A model generated the notes under the pieces. The model did not search any database and had not been told where the DNA came from. It saw only the letters and a program-made list of their open reading frames with translations. The translations under genes and the position numbers were made by a program. 64,000 nucleotides of DNA from Roridomyces roridus. Its lineage: Eukaryota; Basidiomycota; Agaricomycetes; Agaricales; Mycenaceae. The DNA lies in NCBI GenBank assembly GCA_029378245.1, contig JARKIF010000027.1:124001-188000 (forward strand). Direction: 5' to 3'. Below are positions 1-9,237 of the stretch, one piece after another. The number at the start of each line of letters is the position of its first letter. The stretch's first letter is position 1.

Positions 1-830
1 AGGGTCGACAAGTGACACATAGATCCGGGGCGCGGCAGTACTGTGAGATTGCAGGCGTTGGGCAAGCGACGAAGGCCACCTGTCGGCATACTCGCTCTCG
101 TGGAACGCGCGCGCTTTTGTCGAAATGAGACGAGAGCTGGTGTTTGACGCTGGATGGATCCATGGTGGTCGTGGTTGGCTGTGTAAAACGTACACAGAAA
201 AAAAGCAGCACTTGGCTGCCTTCATTTCCGACCCCGGCGACCCAGTTGTCCAGTATGGTGGTGGTGGTCGTGAGGTCGTGAGAAGTGGACACCGATCACA
301 ATAGATCGGGGGCATCCGCAAACTGCTTCATGTACGTCGAGATCTCTTGCTGGCGATGGAAGCGGCTTGCATAGCGACAGGACTTGACCGGGCCATTGGA
401 ATCGTAGTGAGAACGAAACTCACCTTGCTCACTTGCCTTGATGCTGCTGGCGGTTGTAATTGCATGGGCTGTCATTAAGTCTGAGGGGGTGGTTGTAGTT
501 CTCTCCTAGGCCTGTATCTTCCAGATTAAAAGCAGCACTTGGTGAGTTTGGCAAAGGAAGTCCCATAGCGATGAGAATTTTGACTGGAGAACGACAATGC
601 CGATGATGGAGTAAATGCGGTGCTGCATGTTCAGAACGAGAGCGACCAGCGCGGTGCGACACACAGTACGTTGGTCTCGTAGTATATGGTGGCCAGAAAG
701 TGGAAATTCATTACTTCAGCTTGTGAGAGAAGTCCCGGCGATGAGAACGATGATGGCCGACGAAGACAATGAAGTGAATACGATGCAATGTACTGAATGT
801 TCAGGACGGGGGGCCACCACATGAATGATG

Positions 831-886
831 AGACGAACGTACTGTGCGTAGAGACGAACGCGGTGCTACGCACAGTACGTTCGTCT
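831..886. repeat. Perfect 20-bp inverted repeat (hairpin repeat family, double copy)
   Basis: Positions 831-850 are the exact reverse complement of 867-886, separated by a 16-base loop. The loop begins a second copy of the repeat core (GAACGCGGTGCTACGCAC), so this site is two family members in opposite orientation. Sense of any transcript is unknown. Confidence 0.9.
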
Positions 887-1023
887 CACAAATGGTGGCC
901 AGAAACTTGAAGTCGAAGGGTTGTGCATGTGATTGTCGGCGGTCGGCCGACTGTGCTCCGATCAAATCGGTCACTGAAGCCGACCTGATTCCCTCCCATC
1001 TTCCTTCTTCTCCTACTGCTGGG

Positions 1024-1052
1024 CGAACGTACAGTGCGTAGCACCGCGTTCG
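1024..1052. repeat. Hairpin repeat copy
   Basis: The copy carries nested inverted segments: outer CGAACG/CGTTCG and inner GTGC/GCAC around a 3-base loop. It differs from the 2255-2283 copy by one base. Confidence 0.8.
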
Positions 1053-1183
1053 CTCTGGCTGTTGTCTTTCACTTGGTGTCCCCACCGATCCTCCGAGTCC
1101 GCTTGTGCACAGTTCCCGCCGAGGACGACAACGATGGCCGACAGCGACACCGACCACGTTCAGGCAGAGCCGCCCACCAGCGA

Positions 1184-1210
1184 CGAACGCGGTGCTACGC
1201 ACTGGACGTT
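1184..1210. repeat. Hairpin repeat copy
   Basis: This copy is in the opposite orientation to the one at 1024-1052. It has GAACGCGGTGCTACGCAC followed by a slightly diverged right arm ending GACGTTC. Confidence 0.75.
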
Positions 1211-2254
1211 CCTCCAGCATGGTGGTTGTGGGTTCGCGCGAAGTCAGAGTGGGCGGCTCCATTCGCATTGCCTTGCTCAACCTTGGGAGGATGGCCAATA
1301 TCTGAGCCGAGTCGACGCTCCCTCTCTCTCCACCGAGACTGTGCTTAGCACCACGTTTGCTTCACGGGTGTCCTACCTCCCGCTGCCCTGGACATCTCAC
1401 GCTCGTGCACCACGTTTGCTCGCTCACGACACGCAGACGCCACCGTTCTTCTTGCGGCATCCTAAGGCCTCCTCCCCCTGCTGGAAACCCGCACCTGTAC
1501 CAGAGTACGACAAGACTGTGCATGCCTGTCTAGGTGCGTTTTCTCTGCTCGTGTCCTCGGCGTCATTGCTAATTACTTTACCAGCAGCCTTTTCGAACTC
1601 TCTTAATAATCCAATAATCTTGCACGCAAAGTGATCTCCGCGCAGGGGCGAGTGGTCACCTTGTGGATGATGAGCACGAGCAGGTTGAGCTCCAGCTCTT
1701 CGTCGTTTTTTTTTTGGATATCTGGGCTACAAGATGGCACCGTGTAAGTTCTTCTGTGATTGTTGAGGCATACATGTGAGTTGTCCCGTCGTCTGTGAGA
1801 ACGCGCTGACCCGTTGCAGTGGTGGATATGGTTCAATCTGACGCATATGTCCGCATCCAGATTCAACCCCCCTCGCCTACTTGTCTCTACGGCTGTATGT
1901 TCTTCGTCCACGCTCCCAGTCGCTGACTGAAACGCCGCTGCAGATTACTGAGGATGTATAGTCACCCCTCCGCATAAGTGACGCGCAGGGCCCTGTGCTC
2001 CGGGGCGCGTTGCTTGGGTGGCTAGACAGGGCAGAAGACGAGAGTTACAGGGCAAGGGGAATGGAGCGGCCTTTTGGATGAACGTGTTCATCGGTCCTAA
2101 CGCAGTCTTAGTGTACCCATACATAGTAAATTCATATTTCTCGTCCCATTCGAAACGCTCCCGGGCCGCGAAGGTGCAAAGTGCAGTCGGGCTGGGTGTG
2201 GCCGAATTCGACACTGACACGTGACTCAATCTCATCTTCTCTCCACCATCACAG

Positions 2255-2283
2255 CGAACGTACTGTGCGTAGCACCGCGTTCG
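2255..2283. repeat. Hairpin repeat copy
   Basis: It shares CGAACGTACTGTGCGTAGC and the flanking CGCGTTCG with the 831-886 elements almost base for base. Confidence 0.85.
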
Positions 2284-2320
2284 TCTGCCTGGTCTCTTGC
2301 TGTCGGACGCAGTTTGATTT

Positions 2321-2346
2321 GAACGTCTTGTGCGTAGCACTGCGTT
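2321..2346. repeat. Hairpin repeat copy (diverged)
   Basis: The core GTGCGTAGCAC is intact between GAACG and CGTTC arms, with two or three substitutions. It lies only 38 bases after the previous copy in the same orientation. Confidence 0.75.
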
Positions 2347-2526
2347 CTATCTTCTCAGTCGACATACCAGCAAAACCTTTGTCTCTCGTTTGCTTCGGTG
2401 CACGCCTCGTGCACAACTCGGCTCTCAAAGCACTCAAATTGCCTACGTCCTCCCTGCCTTGATCACTAGTGTCTCATAAGTACGTCCAACAACAGACGTT
2501 CCCTTCCTTGCAGCTCAACTTTCTAG

Positions 2527-4895
2527 ATGCAGCCTCCGTCGCAGCTCAACGTCTCTCCCATGGAACCAGATGGCCTGTACCCGCCCACGTTTCCCCAAGT
2601 ACGCGCGATGAGTTTTTCACATTTATATTTCATTCAAAATTGTCCAGACACATCGAGGCTTTGACGGCATTGTCAAGAATGACCAAGGAATCTGGGCGGT
2701 TCACTACGGTGATCCCCACGTCTTCCTCGAGGCGCCACGCCCCCATCCTACCGGCGATCTCTACAGCCTCCCCAAGGGGAATTTCAAGGCCCCGCTGTGG
2801 CTCAGCCCGCATGCACCCTACGCCGCTCTCGTTCCTCGGTACAACCCGTTCTATGGTGCCCTGTTCCAGCGTCTGAATTACACTGCAAAAAACATCCCTG
2901 TTGTTACTGAAGGAGTATACGAAGGGGGCAAGGTCGTTCGTAAATCTGGGCTCAAACCGGATGTAGCCGAGTCCTGGTTAAGGCTAGAGAGCCTTTTGCG
3001 CCTGACACTGCGCGTGATGTGGGACATTTACGGGAATCGGGGGGCGAAGGAAGGTGTCTACGCCTTCCAGATGCCTGTGTGCTTTGGCTACCTGGAGTTC
3101 AGGCCCATCAGCCATGCTGAGATGGTTACACAAGTCATGAATGCTCGGGATGCCTTTCTTCCCCTCATGGCACAGATTACCGCTATGATTATCCTTCTCG
3201 ATGCTCGTCCCTGGAGCTCTGGCGGCTGGAGGGAACCATTGCTGAAGCTGGCGAAACTGCACCCTCAGTGGTTGACGGATTTGGAGAATTCAGCAGTTGG
3301 GGACATGACCATTGAGCGGATCGGGGGGTTTATTGACTTGACGATTACCCGTCAGAACCCTCACGACTTCATTCCCAGTGATGGTGACTGGCTCTTCAAT
3401 CATTTGTTGTGGAAACATTATGTCCCACTATACTTCTTCTACGGGTTCCCCACGTCTCTCGCGCACCCTACCCCCAGTCTCGCCCGCATTTGCCTTGTCC
3501 CGACAACACCAGAGCTGGATTACCTTCGCCAATTGCCAGGTGATGTGGTCTTCTCTCGGTGGCGCCACGACGGCAAGGTCTGTTATTCGACCCATGAAGC
3601 GCTCAGCCCCGACTCCTCTCCGGGTGCTCCCGCTGCTACTACACATCGCGCTCCGGGTCCACAGAGGTCAGAGACTGCTGTCTCGCTTCCTGCTGTCGAA
3701 CGTGATAGTGGGCAGCTTCCCGGGGAAACGATCCACAATTTCCTCGAACGACGTCATCTACATAACAAAAAGTGAATGCTCCACGAGTCACCACAAGCCA
3801 AGCAGTCCCGAGAAGCAAGAGAAGCGCATGCAGCCAAGGGAAACCCTCCCGGCAGAGGTGGCAGGGCCCGTGTATTCATTTGGGAGCCGGAGCATGGGTT
3901 TTACATCCGGCGTGCGTACAATCGTGATATCGCTGCCGCGAGATGGGATGAGTTTAGCGCAGGGCAAAGGGTATTTGATGCCTTTTCAGAACAGTGGGAT
4001 CTGTGCACCGAGCTGGCTTCGCACGAATCACCAGATGAAGATGACGATGGCGACTTTGACGACGAGTTCCTCATGATGTCTTCATCTGTCCCGCTCTCGG
4101 CCGCTGTTCCTTCTACAACAAATGCCCCCACGGATTATTTCGATGTATTACCTTCCGATGCGAGGCCAGAATTGAGGGCGAAGAATGGCGAGCAGGCTGC
4201 ACCGGACCTCGCGGCTGCTTATGCTTTGGACCCCAGTGTTTTTCCAGAGGATGGTTCCCTCAGGGAGCAGCCGGTACCTTCTGTTGCCGACATAGTCCGG
4301 GAGCGGTTTGGTTTTGAGCAACCTCAGACGCTCATAAGCCCGGCCAAAGCACTGAAGGACTACAGTTGCCGTTCGGCAGTTGGGGATTCGAAGTGGGTGA
4401 ATACCAATCTCAGCGGACTGCCAATCTTTCTCCTGCTCCTCCGGGACAAAAGTCCCATACCGGCTGATCTCCTCGACATCGCTAATCCAGACTCAGCCTT
4501 GTCTGACAACTATATACAGTTGAAACAGGTGTGTATTCTGCATTTTCCTCCAATGCCCTCAATGATATCTTCTTTCGCTAGGCCAGACCAGTTCTGCAGA
4601 GAAAAGTGGCCAACAGGTCAAATATGTCTCGTGGTGGCCGACACCAACTGCCTTTGGGTCCTCAGGGATGAACACGGGATGGTGGAATAGAAACTGTGAA
4701 CGTTGGTTCATGGCCAGATTGGAGGAAATCGAAGCTAGTTCAGGCGAGACGGAGCTATGGACCTACGCACAATGGAAGAGCAAAATACGCTTCAATAGCG
4801 ACTCTCCAAAGATTGCTGCCAATCTGGACAAGGTAGCTGCTGAATACATTGACTCGCGTCGGTTGAGTCCCGCTGTACATACCACTGTATCTTGA
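2527..4895 (+). pseudogene. Agaricomycete-specific hypothetical protein, interrupted by one in-frame TGA
   Basis: Three exons read as one protein. Exon 1 (2527-2598) starts MQPPSQLNV. A 49-nt GT-AG intron (2599-2647) leads to a long exon, and a second intron (4529-4586) leads to an exon containing VSWWPTPTAFGSSGMNTGWW and ending at 4895. The reading frame is continuous except for a TGA at 3773-3775. The sequence on either side of it (ERRHLH before, ESPQAKQSREARE after) looks coding, and the second part matches my memory of this fungal family, whose function is unknown. A 48-nt intron (3772-3819) could in principle remove the stop, but it would also delete the conserved ESPQ segment. I therefore favour a nonsense mutation. 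No domain with a known activity was recognised. The acidic stretch near 4025-4070 lies between the two conserved blocks. Confidence 0.7.
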
Positions 4896-5555
4896 TTAAT
4901 ACATCCATTTGAATCCTGATTTGCAGCAAGTGCACGCCCCGGCAGATCAACCACGGTGATCCGCCGATGGTAGATGGTCCACCGACCATCGGCGGGCGAT
5001 TCGACGACCATCGGCGAGCGATTCGACGACCATCGGCGGGCGATTCGACGACCATCGGCGGACGGTTCGACGACCATCGGCAGTTGGTCGGCCGATGGTC
5101 GGCCGATGGATTTAAATGATGCCGAAATTTTAAATATCGGCTTCCCTTTCGGCGGCCCTGAAATTAGATTGAAAAGTTGATCTTGAGGCGGGGCCGAAAT
5201 CAGCAGTGATTTGCCGAGTTTTAAAATACCTTTAGACAGCACTTTTACTCTGACTTTCGAAACTGCTTTAAAGTCTCTGGATTCACATTTTTTCAACTCA
5301 GATTTCACGGTCAACGAAAGGTAATTTGATATCCCAACTTCCGCGGCCATCGTTTTGCTTCTTGATTGATTGCAAATCGGATCACCTTTCAAATGGTCCT
5401 CAACTTTCCATTTCAAGGTCAGTTTCGGGCCCCGTTAAATTGATTACGATATTACCGAAAGCGTAGACATCTTAAAAGGCCCTTAAATTCCTGGAATTTC
5501 GCTGTGAGTGAGTGCCCTCCTTTATGTGTGATCCCTTTGGTCTGACTTTTGTAAG
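4896..5555. other. Intergenic stretch, no gene recognised
   Basis: After the 22-bp tandem array the sequence becomes AT-richer, with no supported coding frame. A minus-strand frame across it only translates the repeat array. The 3' end (from about 5500) runs into a splice acceptor of the truncated paralogue that follows. Confidence 0.5.
4961..5109. repeat. 22-bp tandem repeat array with palindromic borders
   Basis: GACCATCGGC occurs at 4984, 5006, 5028, 5050 and 5072, a strict 22-bp period, separated by 12-base spacers close to GGGCGATTCGAC. The left edge (CCGCCGATGGT, 4961-4971) is the inverse complement of 4985-4995. The right edge carries two direct GGTCGGCCGATGG-like units in inverted sense. 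Because 22 is not a multiple of three, the array is unlikely to be coding. Confidence 0.85.
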
Positions 5556-6898
5556 GACTTTGATGTATTCCTCGACGTGAACGACCGATTCCTGCTCAGC
5601 ATCAATCCACCATCGAATGCGATGGTACCTACACATCGCGACAATTCAGGCTGGGCATTGCTCAATGCTCTATGTCAGAAGGTGCAGGACATTCATACTC
5701 TGCCGATCGTTATCTAAACTCATTTCAAGATCCTGAAGTCCGCCAATCGTGTTTTACACGGTCGGTCCATTTCTTATACTCGTAGGTCAGTTACTCACTA
5801 ATCGGCTCCAGACGACGATATCGAGAGGACGCCCGTGGTTTTCAATCCCTCGTCCCTGCCAACGTGGGTGACTGGGTCCCCGCCTCTAGAACAATCTTTT
5901 GCCACCGTGGAAGGACAAGCTGACATGGACGAGCAAGTCCCCTCAGTCTCTCCCCGGCGGGAGTACGTCTGGCGAACGATGGAGACGCAGCAGTCGTTGG
6001 CTACCGTTGCTGCTCAGATTCATCGCGATCTCAACGTCAGGCGGACGCCTATCCACAAACTCGCATGGACGAACGTGCTGAGCGCACATCGTTGCCCGGG
6101 TTACGTTCGTGAAGAAATAACACTTGCGACGAGGACGGCGGATAGTGTGGTGGTATTGCATGATTCGCCAGACCCGAAAGAAGTCTGCCCGTTATGTCAC
6201 CAAGTCGTAGGTAAGCACCAGCAGCGCTTGTATGATACTCCTGCTCATTCTGCTCTTTTTCAGATCAGGGCTCGCTGCCCATCGTCGCATGTACTTCGTG
6301 CGGGGCACTAGGCCATGGCTACCCTTTTGCAGCTACAGACCTGGGCGTGTGCCACCTTTGTGTCGAACAGCTGCCCCAGTGGGATGAAAACTTTGAGGAA
6401 CTACCAGCGTCCGTATCCCTTCTCCTTTTTGGCGATACACGGACTCACATTTCATGTCAAGCAGCAACGATGTCCCGGACGCAGTTTCCGAATCACCATC
6501 TCACCCTCTCGTTGAGACGCACGATCCGGCCTGGGCTTCCGGAACACAGCATTCGGCCTGGATTTGGGGGGCGCCCGACTCACGCTACGAAGAACCTTGA
6601 GACATGGAGGTGGACAACCCTGAGCCCGTGTTCGTGTCTATTTCATCTTGATCGGCATGCGGTGTTGCCCTCGTCTAGTCCTGCCCCATGCTACTCTGTA
6701 GCGTTTGGGCGGCGTGATGTGCACTTTGGGAGGAAGGGGGATGAGGCCTGCGAGATGGGCTCTCCGAGCTGGGTCTTACTCACTCCGTGGATCTGGACAC
6801 TCCACCTCGATCCTTCGCTCGCCTCCGGTTTTCCCACCGAAATCCCTTTCCGTGGTCCAATGGCCTGTGGATGTGGGCAACCACACAGGTGGAAGTGA
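5556..6898 (+). pseudogene. 5'-truncated plus-strand copy of the pseudokinase/PHD family
   Basis: The first recognisable exon begins at 5556 with DFDVFLDVNDRFLLSINPP, the degenerate catalytic-loop region of the family. It continues through LNALCQK, the short exon ILKSANRVLH, and the long linker exon with SPRREYVWRTMETQQSLAT and HRCPGYVREEITLATRTADS. The first half of the zinc finger (VCPLCHQVVG) follows. After a 3' intron the second half is diverged (CTSCGALGHG, CHLC) and lacks the Trp of the usual WSH motif. The glycine loop, VAIK-like lysine and HPN segment are absent upstream, so the gene lacks its front. Beyond about 6450 the frame is uncertain. A Trp-rich segment near 6830-7000 (NPFPWSNGLWMWATTQVEV) may be part of a tail but was not identified. 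It lies on the opposite strand to the six complete paralogues. Confidence 0.7.
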
Positions 6899-7139
6899 AG
6901 CTGCGCAATGTGCAGCTGGGCTCGGACTCGGAGCGTTTTAAGGCGCCGAGATTCGAATTTGGGGTGCAAGCCAATCATTTCGTTCCTTTTACTGGGCTCG
7001 CTCGGCTTGTGTTGCGTGTACGCTGTATCGAAAAAAATCGGCGGGAAGCGCGTCACTGCATCAAAGCGTCACTGCATCGAAAGTCGGGATGGCCCTCTTG
7101 GGCTTGCTCGTGCGGCAGTCATCCGGCCATGAAGGATTG

Positions 7140-7440
7140 ACGCCTTTGGCAGTAATCTGGGCACATTGATCACGTGCAAACTCTCCGCTTTTTTCTTGGC
7201 TTGGCGAAACGAATTCTTGTAATGGAAATTGGAAATAACGGACGCAAAACGGATGTAGTAGCGGAGTAGCGGTCTTGCGTGTATTATTTTCTCGTCGTCA
7301 TGTACTCATACGGATCACGGTCGTGCTGCGGAGGAGGGGGCGGTGACACACAGTGACACACCCGTCGGATGTGTCGTGATGGCGAACTGCCTCCGTTGGT
7401 ATATTTGCCAGTCTTTCTTTGAATCTGATGGCCACACATA
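7140..7440 (+). promoter_or_regulatory. Upstream region of the membrane-protein gene
   Basis: About 300 bases separate the truncated paralogue from the ATG at 7441. No classical TATA box is evident. A GC-rich stretch of GGAGGGGGCGG type lies near 7330, followed by direct repeats of TGACACAC at 7344-7360. The promoter call rests on position only. Confidence 0.3.
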
Positions 7441-8568
7441 ATGAAGACGACACGAATCCTGGCCTTGCTCGCCGTCGTCGCCGCCGCCAATGCTCAGAGC
7501 CTCCCCCTCAGTGGTGGTGCCGGTGGCAGCCTCCCATCATCCGATAGCAGCAGCCCTTCGTCGGCCTCTCCCTCTGCCCCTACCTCCGAGTCTGCTGCTC
7601 CCAGCAGCGCATCGGACCAGGCCCCTCCACCGCCCTCATCCAGCTCAGCGCCCACGTCGCCGTCTACAACGCTACCTTCTTCCACTACACCACCACCTCC
7701 AACATCAACATCGGCGACCCCCAGCCAGCCTCCCTTCTCGCCCACCGTTTCCAAAATCGTCAGCACAAACTCCGCAGGGGATGTTGTCACAGTGGAGACC
7801 ACCATCACCAATACCAACCCCGCACCCAGCGGTGCGGCTTCGGACACGGCTCCCTCTTCCTCTTCCTCCGCAGCACCGAGCTCCGGCGGCGGATTGAGCA
7901 CGGGTGGTATCATCGGCTTGGCAGTAGCCGGCGGTGTAGCCCTCATCTGCATTGCAGCCTTCTTCATCTGGAAGTTCACGCGCAAGCGAATGAGCGACTT
8001 TGACGACAACGAGAACATCAAATGGCCAGAGCTAAACGACCACTCGGGTGCAGGCAATGCCTCCATGGCGCCCTTACCCGTAACCAACACGGGTCGGTCG
8101 GGATTCGGGTTTGACGGTGGAGAGGACTCGCGTCCGCCGTCGAGAGCCACCACGTTCGATGCCTCTACGGCCGACCTCCATCACGAGGACACCTACGCCG
8201 TCCCTCCACTCCCGCATCTCAACCCCAACCAGCCTTACCGAGACGACCCTGGCGCGTACTACGACCCGTACCATGGTCCCGTTCCACAGGCCTTCAACGA
8301 GGGTCCACAGCAGGAGTGGGGAAACGAAGCTATCCCGATGACACAAATGGCGGGTCGTATGTCTCCTGGACCACAGGCGGGTCGTATGTCTCCTGGACCA
8401 CAGGCGGGTCGTATGTCCCCTGGACCGCAAGCCGCCTACGCTGCTGGCCGAGCGTCGCCTGGTCCACAGGCTGCCTATGGTCGCGCTTCGCCTGGTCCAC
8501 AGGCTGCGTATGGTGGTGGTGCGAGTGGGAGGATGTCGCCTGGCCCGCAGGCGGCGTATGGACTGTAG
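7441..8568 (+). CDS. Secreted-type single-pass membrane protein, Ser/Pro-rich, with MSPGPQ repeats
   Basis: A single exon encodes 375 residues. Residues 1-19 form a signal peptide (MKTTRILALLAVVAAANAQ) with likely cleavage after Ala. Residues 20-150 are very rich in Ser, Pro, Thr and Ala, as in heavily O-mannosylated wall-anchored ectodomains. A Gly-rich hydrophobic segment at about 155-177 is the only membrane span and is followed by WKFTRKR, a stop-transfer anchor, so the tail is cytoplasmic. The tail ends in a series of MSPGPQ and ASPGPQAAYG repeats (residues about 303-375). This layout matches fungal wall-stress sensors of the Mid2/Wsc kind, although no cysteine-rich WSC domain is present, so the sensor role is a guess. 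A broken copy of its 3' half lies at 15619-15999. Confidence 0.85.
   Translation: MKTTRILALLAVVAAANAQSLPLSGGAGGSLPSSDSSSPSSASPSAPTSESAAPSSASDQAPPPPSSSSAPTSPSTTLPSSTTPPPPTSTSATPSQPPFSPTVSKIVSTNSAGDVVTVETTITNTNPAPSGAASDTAPSSSSSAAPSSGGGLSTGGIIGLAVAGGVALICIAAFFIWKFTRKRMSDFDDNENIKWPELNDHSGAGNASMAPLPVTNTGRSGFGFDGGEDSRPPSRATTFDASTADLHHEDTYAVPPLPHLNPNQPYRDDPGAYYDPYHGPVPQAFNEGPQQEWGNEAIPMTQMAGRMSPGPQAGRMSPGPQAGRMSPGPQAAYAAGRASPGPQAAYGRASPGPQAAYGGGASGRMSPGPQAAYGL
8350..8565 (+). repeat. Coding repeats of the SPGPQ tail
   Basis: 27-base units encoding AGRMSPGPQ are repeated in direct order and grade into units encoding AAYGRASPGPQ. Near-identical codons in the first three units show recent expansion. 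Confidence 0.85.
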
Positions 8569-8761
8569 TACTACTAGATATCCGCCTCCTCCCTTTCGAC
8601 TTCTTACTCGGATCTCTACTCCTCTCTCTCTGTGGCTCGGCTCGAGTCGGTCAAAACGCACCTACATCTAATACTACACTCTTGTTTTCGAATCCCGCTT
8701 TCAATCACTTATCGCTCATATACAGCAGATGTCGGTTGGTAGAATCTGAATAGCAAGAAGC

Positions 8762-8945
8762 ATGCATGCATTTGGAGCGGGACGTACATGGGACTCAAGG
8801 AGTTAGGACGGTAAAGAAATTCGTATGTGGGAGTGCATCAGGCGTAGAGCGCTCTACTGTACGGGATGAATGATAGATGAGTACAAAGAGACCGATCAAC
8901 ATTCCGAGGCTGGGCGAGATGGATGGGTAGCGTAGATGACCGGGC
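8762..8945. repeat. Conserved inter-unit block, copy 1
   Basis: This block lies between the membrane-protein gene and the stop codon of pseudokinase gene 1. It contains GGAGTTAGGACGGTAAAGAA, a GTACATCAG-like segment and GACCGATCAAC followed by GAGGCTGGGCGA. Nearly the same block recurs at 16195-16340, and shorter diverged forms at 19735-19865, 22845-22960 and 26575-26665. Each sits at the 3' side of a minus-strand paralogue and marks the duplication unit. Confidence 0.75.
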
Positions 8946-9237
8946 AGGTACTAGTAGCGAGGTAAGCTCAGGTAACGAGACCGAGCCGACGAGGATGACT
9001 CGTAAACGGCATGGAAGCGATGGGTGGGCTAGCTGCGTCTGCTCCACGCGCAGCGCGTCGTGTACTAGCAAGAATCCAATGGACTATTGTGACCGAACAG
9101 AGGCACTGCAGCAGGAAAGAAATCAGCACCGACGCGCGCGTACGAGACCGATCAAATCCCAAGGCGGAAAGGATATGGCGGGGTAGGTGTGTAGCGAGAT
9201 AATGAGATGGATTTCGCCGACATTCGGTACATTCCGG

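Larger units (their letters stand above)
1..2526. other. Gene-poor stretch with dispersed hairpin repeats
   Basis: I see no convincing gene here. The open frames are short, overlap on both strands and lack recognisable domains or coherent splice structure. The notable content is a family of roughly 28-bp hairpin-forming repeats, annotated separately. Diverged copies also occur near 642-678, 1338-1362 and 1413-1425. Confidence 0.6.

Noticed and set aside
1062..1634. Plus-strand frame of 190 codons containing MADSDTDHVQAEPP
   Set aside because: It crosses a hairpin repeat, has no domain or splice context, and its composition changes along its length.
4763..5416. Minus-strand open frame of about 217 codons
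   Set aside because: Its middle is just the translated 22-bp tandem array, with no domain, and it overlaps the end of the plus-strand gene.
7494..8661. Long minus-strand frames opposite the membrane-protein gene
   Set aside because: They are shadows of the low-complexity Ser/Pro and SPGPQ codons. The plus strand has a signal peptide and membrane span.
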